NCBI GenBank assembly: GCA_035772735.1 | Contig: JASDFA010000027.1 | Span: 30,610,001-30,674,000, forward strand | From: Datura wrightii | Lineage: Eukaryota; Streptophyta; Magnoliopsida; Solanales; Solanaceae | Direction: 5' to 3' | DNA: 64,000 nucleotides | Shown here: positions 34,691 through 44,369 of the stretch, piece by piece | Layout of the letters: the number at the start of each line of letters is the position of its first letter | Position numbering within the stretch: position 1 is the stretch's first letter | Notes under the pieces: model-generated | Told to the model about the DNA's origin: nothing | The model's database searches: none | The model's input: the letters and a program-made list of their open reading frames with translations, nothing else | Position numbers and translations under genes: made by a program

Positions 34691-34897
34691 CCTGACTCAC
34701 CTCAACACTAGTGTTGACCCAACGTGAGGGTACCGATGGGTTTGTGGTATATTGTGACGCTTCGAGGATCGGTCATGGTTGTGTACTAATGCAGCATAAT
34801 AAGGTTATAGCTTATGCTTTCAGGCAACTGAAAGTCCATGAAAAGAACTATTTGACACATGAACTCGAGTTGGCAGTGGTAGTAATTGTCTTGAAGA
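34691..34897 (+). pseudogene. pol: Tek-1 RNase H, truncated by array B
   Basis: GTDGFVVYCDASRIGHGCVLMQ carries the first Asp and HELELAVVVIVLK the Glu, then the sequence changes within a shared GAAGAGGACT into an array-B LTR. The rest of RNase H, integrase and 3' LTR are absent. Confidence 0.85.
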
Positions 34898-36177
34898 GGA
34901 CTGGTGTTCCACTGGATGGGACCGACGAAATGCCTACCAAACCCAAGAGTACACTATGTTGAATTGAAAGGTGCATCGGCGGAACGTGGATCAACACTTG
35001 CAGACTGCAGGTACTAATGTCGAACTATGGAGAGAGTCACTGGACCCCAGTTGCGATAGAGCGGCCTCCGGCGGTTGGACGCCGGCCAAATGTCGGTGTC
35101 TCGCAAGTGAGGCCGTCGTCAGAAGGCAAAATCATCCAGCATAAGATTTGTGGAGCATTTTTAAACTTATTTTGTACATTACTTAAAAAGTAATGAACAT
35201 TCCATTCCTTCTCAACATTAGAATATTGAATTGTACTGTATTGAATAGCTTTTAATTTATAGAAAGAGCAAGAAGAGAGTTAGCTTTTCTTTACTTTCTT
35301 CTTCTTTTTCCTCCAAGTACAAATCTCCATTGAAGACAAATCTGAGCTTACTATTCACTCTTAATGATGAATTCTATGAATTTCTTTGTCAATATGTTTT
35401 TGTATTATTCATCTATGAGTGACTATATATTTTGCTAGGCATGTGTGCATAATTGTGGATAAATTAGTGTGGGAATTGCTAGATTAATCTTATAATTACT
35501 CATTTAGTATAAATCTATAGTTTTCTCAAAATTATAATTGAATTATCCATAGTTGCAAATGTGGATTATGTTTACTCATTCTATTTTTGCTTGGAAAATG
35601 GGAATAAAATACGAGTGAGAAAAAAATGGTGGGTATTTGGGTCTTGATTATGTGGGGTTGGGCTAGAGATAGCCAAAATGCATTCTCATACACCCATTAA
35701 AGAGTTGAGGTTAGGGATAGTTTAATTCTTTCCCATGCCATAATGGATAAATTAATTGAGACCTTAGGGTTTGAGAAAACCCTAGGAAAAAGGTGCCCAA
35801 GCGATTAAGAAAAATCGGATGCCACCTTATTCATTGTTATTTATGCTTGTGAGTAATAATTTGATCTTACAGTAAATTCTAATCTAATTGATGCCCCACC
35901 AATAGGACACCCCAGGCCTTTGCACATATTTGTTCATTCAATTTGGTTGCCTTGTTTTGATCTATAGATGATTTTAATTCAATTTGTGATCTTACTTTCC
36001 CCCAAAAATCTTTTTCCATTTTTAATGCAATGATGCAAGTTAGCTCAATTCAATAGAAAACTTTTGTGCCATCCAATCACTATTCCCTATGAATTTGACC
36101 TCGACTCTGAGTTGGTATTTATATTGCAACGATCACTTATACTTCCTCCTTGTGAGGAGTGGACTTGAACGTCATCA
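34897..36177 (+). repeat. Array B LTR 1 (first ~160 bp missing)
   Basis: Begins inside the LTR at AGAGGACT, includes the GC-rich block (34960-35120), and ends GAACGTCATCA. Joined directly to Tek-1 RNase H. Confidence 0.85.
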
Positions 36178-36452
36178 TGTTCCTATTAGATGTAATTTTC
36201 CTACAGAATCATATGAGTACAAAAAAAACACAACCAAACTCTTTTTGTAGTTGATTGTGGTCATCTCTTGAAACATTTTCATATAATGTTGAGCCTCGTC
36301 TTTTCCTTTGAGTCAGTTAGTGATTTTATGGTCATATGAGTCCTAGTAGTCCCTTGTGCAAAATCTCATGTAGAGTGACATGCTTAGTCCAATTGTTCAG
36401 CTATAAAGAATTCCCTTGATTGAGGAGGAGCAATGGTTCAAGTTTGGGGGTT
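36178..36452 (+). other. Array B spacer 1 (275 bp)
   Basis: Starts TGTTCCTATTAGATG (no tRNA complement that I recognise) and ends in CAAGTTTGGGGGTT before LTR 2. The pre-tract hairpin is degraded here (TTGATTGAGGAGGAGCAA). Confidence 0.75.
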
Positions 36453-37897
36453 TGATGAGTTGGTAATATCCCAACTCATTAGGCTTTTAAACATTATCTT
36501 TTGCTTGGTTTTCAATTCTTTTAGAAATATTTACGCTCTTTCGCTTTGGTTTTTGTAGGCATTCAATTTAAAGAGAGAAAAGAAAGGAATTGAACAAAAA
36601 CACGGGGCTAAAGAAGAGGACGATCATTCCACTGGATGGGATCGATGAAATGCTAGCCAAATGCAGGAGCACCTGGTATTGAAGTGAAAGGTGCACCGGC
36701 AGAACGTGGATCAGTACTTGCGAACCACCGGTGCCAACATCGAACTACGGCAGGAGTCACTGGCCCCAGTTGCGATAGAGCGATGTCCCACAGTTGAGCT
36801 CCGGTGAGACACTGGTGTCTCACAAGTGAGGTCATCATTTGAAGGGAAAAATCATCCAACACAGGATTTGAGGAGAATTTTAAACCTACTTTTGTACATT
36901 CTTTAACAAGTACTAAACATTCCATTCCTTCTCAACATCAAAATATTGAATTGTATTGTATTGAATAGATTTTAATTTTCAAGAGAGAGAAAGAATAGTG
37001 TTAGCTTTTCTTCACCTTCTTCTACTTTTTCCTCAAGGTATAAACCTCCATTGAAGATACATCTGGGATTGCTATTTACTCTTAATGATAAATTCTATGA
37101 ATTTCTTTGTCAATATGATTTTGTATTATTAATGTATGAGTAGCTAAATATTTCCCTAGGGGTGTGTGCATGATTGGGGATACATTGGATTAGGTATTGC
37201 TTGATTAATCTTATAATTTCTCATTTAGTATAAATCTGTTGTTTTCTCCAAATTATAATTGCATTATCCATAGTTGCAAATGTAGGTTATGTTTACTTAT
37301 TCTATTTTTTCTAGAAAAGGGGGAATAGAATATGGGTGAGAAAACAATGGTGGGTATTTGGGTCTTTATTATATGGAGCTGGGCTAGAGATAGCCAATGC
37401 CCATTCTCATACATCCATTAAGGAGTTGAGGCTAGAGATAGTTTTTTCTTGTCCAAGACATAGTGAATGAATTAATTGAGACATTGGGTTTGAGAAAACC
37501 CAACAAAAAAAGCACCCAAGTGGCTGTGAAATATCGAGTTCCACCTTATCCATGGTTATTTATGCTTGTAATTAATAATTTGATTTTTCAGTTAATTCAA
37601 ATCCAATCAATGCCCTATAAATAGCACACCCATGGCTCTTGCTCATATTTCTTCATTCAATTTGGCTGCCTTGTTTTGATTGGTAGTTGATTTTAATTCA
37701 ATTTGTGATCTTACTTTCCTACAATATTTATTTTTAAATTTTAATGCAATGATGGAAGTTAGTTCAATTCAATAGACAATTTTTATGCCATCCAATCATT
37801 ATTCCTTGTAAATTCGACCCCGACTCTGAGTTAGGTATTTATATTGCAATGACAGTTTACACTTCCTCCTTGTGAGGAATGGATTTGAATGTCATCA
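36453..37897 (+). repeat. Array B LTR 2 (1445 bp, complete)
   Basis: TGATGAGTTGG...GAATGTCATCA. The only copy with a TATA box, TATAAATAG at 37616-37624; the equivalent place in the others reads CACCAATAG, or CATCAATAG in LTR 4. Confidence 0.88.
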
Positions 37898-38171
37898 TGT
37901 TCCTATTAGATGTCATTGTCCTCCAGAATGATGTGAGTACAACGAAAACACAACCAAACTCTTTTTGTAAATTATTGTGGTCATCTATTGAAGCATTTTC
38001 ATATAGTGTTGAGTCTCCTTTTTTCCTTTGAGTCAGTGTGCAATTTTAGGGTTGTCTGAGTCCTAGTGGTTCCCTTATATAAAATATCATGCAGAGTGAC
38101 ATTCTTAATCCAATTGTAAGCTGTAAATAAGTGTCTAGCTTGAGGACAAACAATGGTGCATGTTTGGGGTT
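37898..38171 (+). other. Array B spacer 2 (274 bp)
   Basis: Same content as spacer 1; ends CATGTTTGGGGTT. Confidence 0.75.
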
Positions 38172-39511
38172 TGATGAGTTGGTAATTTACCAACTCGTTA
38201 GGCTTTTAAACATTATCTATTTCTTGGTTTTCAAGTCATTTAGGAGGATTTTATTCTCTTTCTCTTTGTCTTTAGCAAGCATTCAATTTAAAGAGCGAAA
38301 GTAAGGAATTGAACAAAACTATGGAGCTAAAGAAGAGGACTAGCATTCCACTGGATGGGACCGAACGCCGACCAAATGCAGGAGCACACTGTGTTGAATG
38401 GAAGGTGAACCAACGGAACATGGATTAGCACCTGCGAATCGCCAGTACCAACATCAAACTACGACAGGAGTCTCCGGCCCCCAGTTGCGACAGAGGGGTA
38501 TCCCCCTGTTGGGCACTGGCAAAACGCTGCGTCACAAGGGAGGCCGTCGTCAAAAGTGCAAAATTGTCCGGCGAAGGATTTGAAGAGAATTTTTAACCTA
38601 TTTTGTACATTCTTTAAAAACTATTTAACAGATAATTCCTTTTCAACATGAAAATATTGAATTGTATTGTATTGAATAGCTTTTAATTTTCTAGTGAAAG
38701 AAAGAAGAGAGTTAGCTTTTCTTCATCTTCTTCTTCTTTTTCCTCAAGGTACATACCTACATTGAAGACAAATCTAAGCTTTCTATTTACTCTTAATGAT
38801 CAATTCTATGAATTTCTTTGTCAATATGATTTTGTATTATTCACGTTTTAGTGGATAAATATTTTTCTAAGGGTGTGTGCATGATTGGGGATAAATTGAA
38901 TTGGGTATTGCTAGATTTAGTCTAATAATTACTCATTTAGTATAAATCTATTGTTTTCTCCCAATCATAATTGAATTATCTATGGGTGCAAATATGGGTT
39001 ATGTTTACTTAATCTAATTTTACTTGAAAACAGGGAATAGAATATGGGTAAGAAAATAATAGTGGGTATTTGGGTCTTGATTATGTGGGTTTGGGCTAGA
39101 TATAGCCAAAACATATTCTCATACACCCATTAAATTGTTGAAGGTAGAGATAATTTAACTCTTACTCAAGTCATAATGGATAAATTAATTGAGACCTCGG
39201 GTTTGACAAAACCCAAGGAAAAAAGGAGCCCATGTGGTTGACAAACATCGGGTGCCACCTTATCCATCGTTATTTATGTGTTTGAGTGATAATTTAATTT
39301 TCTAGTTAATTCTAATCCAATTGATGCCCCACCAATATCACACCCCTAGCCGTTGCTAATATTTAATTTGTTCGTTCAATTTGGTTTCCTTGTTTTGATT
39401 GGTAGTTGATTTTAATTCAACTTGTGATCTTACTTTCCCCCAACATTTATTTTTCCATTTTTAATGTAGCGATGCAAGTTAGTTCAATTCAATAGAAAAC
39501 TTTTGTGCAAT

Positions 39512-39516
39512 CCAAT
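39512..39516 (+). other. Target-site duplication CCAAT (left of Ath-3b)
   Basis: Repeated at 48792-48796; together they restore the uninterrupted phrase GCCATCCAATCACTATTCC seen in other array LTRs (as at 36070). Confidence 0.95.
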
Positions 39517-40920
39517 TGATCATGGGCAAATTTATATGCCCAAGTGATACTCAAATGTGTCATTTTACCTTGTTTATCTATCGATGTTTGTACATTCTCA
39601 TGTGAATTGTAATAAAATGTGAACTTATACTTACCAACATAATTAGCATTGTTTTGCAGGAAAAATATAAAGTTATGGAGCTAAGATGCATGTTGGGAGA
39701 GATCGGGATTGGACTCAGAAGCTAGCAAGGGAAAAAGCACAAGGAAAGCACGAATTAAAGGGGCTCCGCGATGGAGCCGTGTCACGCTGCCATGCATGCT
39801 GCCTGGATGCTGAAATTATGCCAAATTCCAATGAAGGTGCGCTTTGGGGCCGTGGCACGTTGGCCTAGCTCGTGTTGCATGCCGTGCCATGTTGGGCATT
39901 AATACCTGGATGACCGGATTCCAGTGAGGGTCCGCATTGGTGGCGTGTCACGGAGGCAGTGCTCCGCGATGCACTCCATGACACGTTGCTTGTTATTCCG
40001 GGAAAAATTCCCACTAGTACAAATAGAATACTTAGGTTGATTTTTAATAATTCTGACTTGGTGGAGCAAGAACGTGGGTTACAGGCAGTTGAGGGGACAA
40101 AAATCTCAGGGTTTTTCTCTATCTCCTTCTTCTTGATTTCAATTTCTTGTATGATTAACACTCATTTAACGATGTTTAATCCACAAATGAGTGGTTAAAT
40201 TCCCTTCTTGTTGAGGTTAAGAACATTTGTATTGAAATGTAATTATTGATAAATTGGTTTTTCATCTTTTCTTCCATGGCTGTTCTATTGATTCTTGTTC
40301 TTACTGCATTAATGTGTGGACAACGTTAATGTATATCTAAAAAGTCCAGTTTCACTCGAGAGAGCAAGAAATTGGAAAGTTGTGAATTGATAGGATATGA
40401 TCTTTTCTTAGTTTGGGAAAATTGAGAATTGATTTACCTTCTGGATAGAGATATACCTGAAATTCGTATTAGTCAATCAAGGAATCGGTTTTGTATGGCT
40501 AGAACATGAATTTCTTTTTATCATAGAGATGTAGGTGGAAGGTTCATGATTCTTAAGCTGGGTTAAATACGAGAGTTTTAATCCATAGGTAATAATTCTC
40601 GACTAGCAACCGGAGGAAAGATTAACCAAATTGTATCGATACTTTATTTCTCTACATGTTCATTTTAGCCTCAGCATGCTCATACTTATAGTTCAGACTC
40701 AAATTGTATATTCGTTTTAGACTTAGTACAAAATTAGGAAACAAAATATCACACTCTTCTTCACACTGTTGTCTGCAATTTAGAGTTAAAGTTTATTGAC
40801 ACTTGATTAGATTGATACCTTGTCCAGTCCCTGTGGGATCGATACTTGGCTTACTTGAGCCACTTTACTACTTGTTCGACCACGTGCACTTGTGTGTAGT
40901 TATACCGAAACAGCCGAACA
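39517..40920 (+). repeat. Ath-3b 5' LTR (1404 bp)
   Basis: TGATCATGGG...CCGAACA. The TATA box is changed to TACAAATAG at 40018-40026, so this promoter may be weak. It lacks a short piece present in the other Ath-3 LTRs near 39800. Confidence 0.95.
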
Positions 40921-40926
40921 GGTTTT

Positions 40927-40944
40927 TGGCGCCGTTGCCGGGGA
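40927..40944 (+). other. Primer-binding site, Asp tRNA type (Ath-3b)
   Basis: TGGCGCCGTTGCCGGGGA, 6 bp after the LTR, identical to Ath-3a. Confidence 0.92.
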
Positions 40945-41039
40945 CTGGCAATTGGTAAATTTTTCTTAAGTGTTAGTTTACTATTTCTTCTTAGTGTTGA
41001 CAACTTGGTCTTAGCCTGTATTTTGCAAATACTAATTTC

Positions 41040-42508
41040 TGTTGAACATAGGCAAGAGACAAGGAGCTGCTGGACTCATATTTAGAGTTGGAAAGACAAT
41101 TTCATCATCAAAGGAGAGAAGCTCTAGAGAAAAAGCTGCAGTTGCTCAGACAAACAATCCTGGAGCAACAACAGAATCCACCAGTTGTAAGGGCAATGTT
41201 AGTGCCCGAGGAAATGGCAGCTAGGTCGATTCGCGAGGTGGCAATCCCACATGCTAACAATGTCACATCTATCATCCGCAAACCTGAGCCAGGAGGGAGG
41301 TTCGAGCTTAAACAAAACATGGTGCAATTGCTGCACACCAGCGGGCAATTCACAGGTCTACCTCATGAGGATCCACAGCAACATCTCCAAAATTTTTTGG
41401 AGATAAGTGACACTTACATCCCCGCTGGAGTGTCATCAGATTATGTCAGGCTTACATTGTTCCCATTTTCACTTTTGGGAGAAGCTAAGAGGTGGTTGAA
41501 AGCTGAGCCACCTAACTCCATCACCACGTGGGATGATCTTGCAAAGTAATTCTTGATACGGTTCTTTCCATCCAGTAAAACAGCAAGACATAGAAGTCAA
41601 ATTCTAAGTTTTAAATAGAGAGAGGGAGAGAATCTGTATCAAGCCTGGGAGAGATTCAAATCTATGTTGCGGGATTGTCCTCATCATCACCAATCCAATG
41701 ATGTGCTGGTGCATACTTTCATAGAGGGTTTGGAACCCCACACAAAAATCTTGCTAGACTCAGTAGCTGGGGGACAAGCATTGGACAAAACTTATGAGGA
41801 GCTGTATACCTTGTTAAATCATATTTTGTAGGGGAATCCAGAGTGGAATGCGGACTCGTCAAGAGGAGGAACAAGGAAAGCAGCAGGAGTCTTAGAAGTG
41901 GATGGTTTTACAGCTATTGCTGCACAGATAGCTGCGTTACAGAATCAACTCAACACCCACTTCAGTAACATGAGCATGAACCAGTCTCAAGCCCCAGTGA
42001 ATGTAGTGCAGCAGATTTGGTGTGAAGTGTGCGGGAGTAGTGAACACTCAGTTGAGTGTTGTGGATCAAATCCTGATTCGGTGAACTTTTTTGGTAATGT
42101 ACAGAGAAACAACCAACTACAGTATGGCAATAGCTACAGTTTCAACTGGAGGAATCACCCGAATTTCTCTGGGGTAGCAATAACCATCAAGGGCAAAGTT
42201 CGAGTCTGGGGGCGCAGAGAAATCAAGGAGGGCAGCAGAACTATCAGTCGCAATACAGAAGCAACAATGCACCTCCTCCACCACCATCACCCAACATCGA
42301 GGAAATGTCAAGACAATGATAGCTAACCAAGCTCAATTGCAAGCTGACTACGTGAAATTGGCAGCCGAGGTAAAGAACAATCAGTTAGCTACAAAGGAGC
42401 TGGAGTACCAGTTTTGGCAATTTGCCGGAGCTCAAAACACCAGGCCGAGAGGAGGACTTCCGAGTGACACGGATCCCAACCCCAAGCAAGTAAATGTAGT
42501 GACCACAA
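41040..42508 (+). pseudogene. gag: Ath-3b gag
   Basis: The best-preserved gag of the window: a 153-codon frame (41088-41549) with LELERQFHHQRREALEKKL, GGRFELKQNMVQLLHTSGQ and LFPFSLLGEAKRWLKAEPP; then, after stops at 41547-41549 and 41616-41618, AWERFKSMLRDCPHHH and the zinc knuckle CEVCGSSEHSVECC near 42030-42070. The TAG at 41616-41618 lies at the same codon as 23373-23375 in Ath-3a. A 1-base deletion near 42170 shifts the frame. A deletion near 42509 removes the basic gag-protease linker. Confidence 0.9.
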
Positions 42509-42940
42509 GTGCCCACAAAGCTCAAGGACCCTGGGAGATTACGTGATTTGGGAGCGAGCATTAACTTGATACCGACATCGGTATTCAAGAAGTTGGGTCT
42601 AGGGAGTCCTAGACCAACAACAGTGATCTTGCAACTAGCAGGTCGTTCCTTGGCAAGACCTAATGGCATTATGGAGGACGTGCTGGTGCAACTGGGCTCC
42701 CTTATCTTCCTGGTAGACTTCGTTGTGCTGGACTTCGAGCCAGACGCGGAAGTCCCATTTATTTTGGGACGTCCTTTCTTGGCGACCGGGAAAGCGCTGA
42801 TTGATGTAGCTACAGGGCAGCTAACCATGCGAGCACACGACAAGGTGGAGGTGTTTGATATGTACAAGGCCACCAAGCTCCCGGCTGTGTACGAGGAACT
42901 CTCAATGATCAACGTGATTGATCGAGCTGATGTTGTCTAG
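42509..42940 (+). pseudogene. pol: Ath-3b protease
   Basis: 143-codon frame: DLGASINLIPTSVFKKLG active site, VEDVLVQ-like MEDVLVQLGS, AEVPFILGRPFLATGKALIDV. The domain looks complete, but the deletion upstream removes its N-terminal approach. A stop at 42938-42940 (GTC TAG) comes about 30 codons earlier than in Ath-3a. No RT follows. Confidence 0.88.
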
Positions 42941-43087
42941 AGCGTTGAGTCACGGGAGTTATTAGGGAAACCACCGGAAAGATGTAAGCATTACTGGGGT
43001 GAGGACGGTAGTCGAGAGAAAACGTCCATCACCCTAGAGGATGATTGAGCTTAATGACGTCGAACCGCGACGGTAAACCAGGCGCTG

Positions 43088-43105
43088 CACGGGAGGCAAC
43101 CTGTG
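43088..43105 (+). other. Post-protease hairpin with AGGCAA loop (Ath-3b)
   Basis: CACGGG-AGGCAA-CCTGTG: a 6-bp stem with one G:T pair. Compared with Ath-3a the stem has changed on both sides without losing pairing. Confidence 0.7.
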
Positions 43106-43340
43106 AAAATTTTTTGTAATATTTTAATAGCCTTCGTAGAAAGAAGAAAACAAAAAAATGAGAAAAATAAAAATAAAAACAAAATTTGTATGTTATGTGA
43201 AACCTATAAATCTAACCAATTTCTTGTTGTGAGATGAATTTCAGGTTGAACGGAGGATAAATATGCAAAGGATTGAAAAGGAAAAATCGAGGTAAGAAAA
43301 ATAATAAAAAGTGGCAAAACAGTGAGCCTAACGATGGCTC

Positions 43341-43478
43341 CGTGTCACGGAGGGCATGCTCCGCGTTACCCTCCGTGACACGATGAAGTGTAATCTGGAA
43401 TTTTTGAAAAATTCCAGAGTACTGGCGTGATGGCTCCGTGTCACGGAGGGCATGCTCCGCGTTACTCTCCGTGACACG
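43341..43478 (+). promoter_or_regulatory. Three inverted repeats, two shared with the LTR (Ath-3b)
   Basis: IR 1: perfect 14-bp arms 43341-43354 and 43369-43382 (CGTGTCACGGAGGG / CCCTCCGTGACACG). IR 2: perfect 12-bp arms 43394-43405 and 43407-43418 around one G. IR 3: arms 43437-43450 and 43465-43478 with one mismatch. Same arrangement as Ath-3a. Confidence 0.6.
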
Positions 43479-43680
43479 TTGAGGTGTTATTTGCGTCTGG
43501 TCACACTGGGTCGCCGGGTGACCCGCGCGAAATCCCCACTTTTTAACCCCGAATTCTCCTCATTTTTCCTCATTTTTCATCCCCTCCACGACAAACATCC
43601 CAAAAACCCCTTCTCCCTCAACGTAACATAGACCTAGGCACACATTTCCATCAAGTTTTCTTCATTTCATCGAATTCAAG

Positions 43681-44364
43681 GTATGTTCTTCAACTCTATC
43701 TCAATTCTTGTCGAATTTTTCGATGTTGAACATGTGATGTGAGTAAAACTTGCCCTAAGTAGAAATTAAGCTTAAATTCAATTGAGTTATTGTTGATTAA
43801 CGTTCGTAGTATCATTGTGATTGTATGAACTCGATAATTACATAGCTTGATAGAATTTTTGTAAAATTGTAGCTAGGGCTTGAATTTGAATATGAAAAAG
43901 GCAAAAATTTAGTTGAAATGTGAAATTCTTGTTGGGTTGTGTATGTTGGGTGAGATGAGTTGGTTGTGCTAACTGTTAATATGCTAAAAGACCGACGGAT
44001 TTTCGGGGTAACGAAATTGTGATATGCAAGAAATGGGTGAATTGTATAGGTTTAGGTTGATAAATTTTCTTTTCTCTCTTTGTTTTTCTTGCTAAGTGTT
44101 ATGTATAGAAATGTGATCAATGGTAAAGTTGTGGGTAGCTGTACGAAGTCTGAGTAGTACAAAAGAATTTATACCGTCGATTTCTCTGAATGCACGAGCC
44201 ATAATTGTTGGGTTTTTTTTTTGTAAATTGGAAATAAGTATGATCTTGCCGTAATGTTGTGATTGTGGCTAAAGACTAAGTTTGGGGTGGCCTAGCTTAA
44301 CCCAACCTTAGTCGAAGCAAATTTTAATTTGAATAACATTGGGACTGTCTGTTTGGTTTGACAG
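43681..44364 (+). other. Putative 5'-leader intron of the Ath-3b aORF
   Basis: Donor AATTCAAG|GTATGTTC, acceptor TTTGGTTTGACAG|GAAC, 684 bp. Both sites match Ath-3a although the interior has diverged by many small changes. Confidence 0.55.
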
Positions 44365-44369
44365 GAACG

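Larger units (their letters stand above)
7782..34897 (+). mobile_element. Tek-1: Tekay/Del-type chromovirus, interrupted by Ath-2m and truncated
   Basis: 5' LTR 7782-10112, Met-tRNA primer site, an inserted Ath-3-like LTR remnant, gag, protease up to 13213, then a 20.6-kb insertion (Ath-2m), then RT and the start of RNase H to about 34897, where array B begins. Across the insertion the protein resumes exactly: protease-side VFINDLL, then GIPPEREINFGIDLL. A TTTAC target duplication flanks the insertion (13209-13213 and 33790-33794). Integrase, chromodomain and 3' LTR are gone. Confidence 0.9.
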
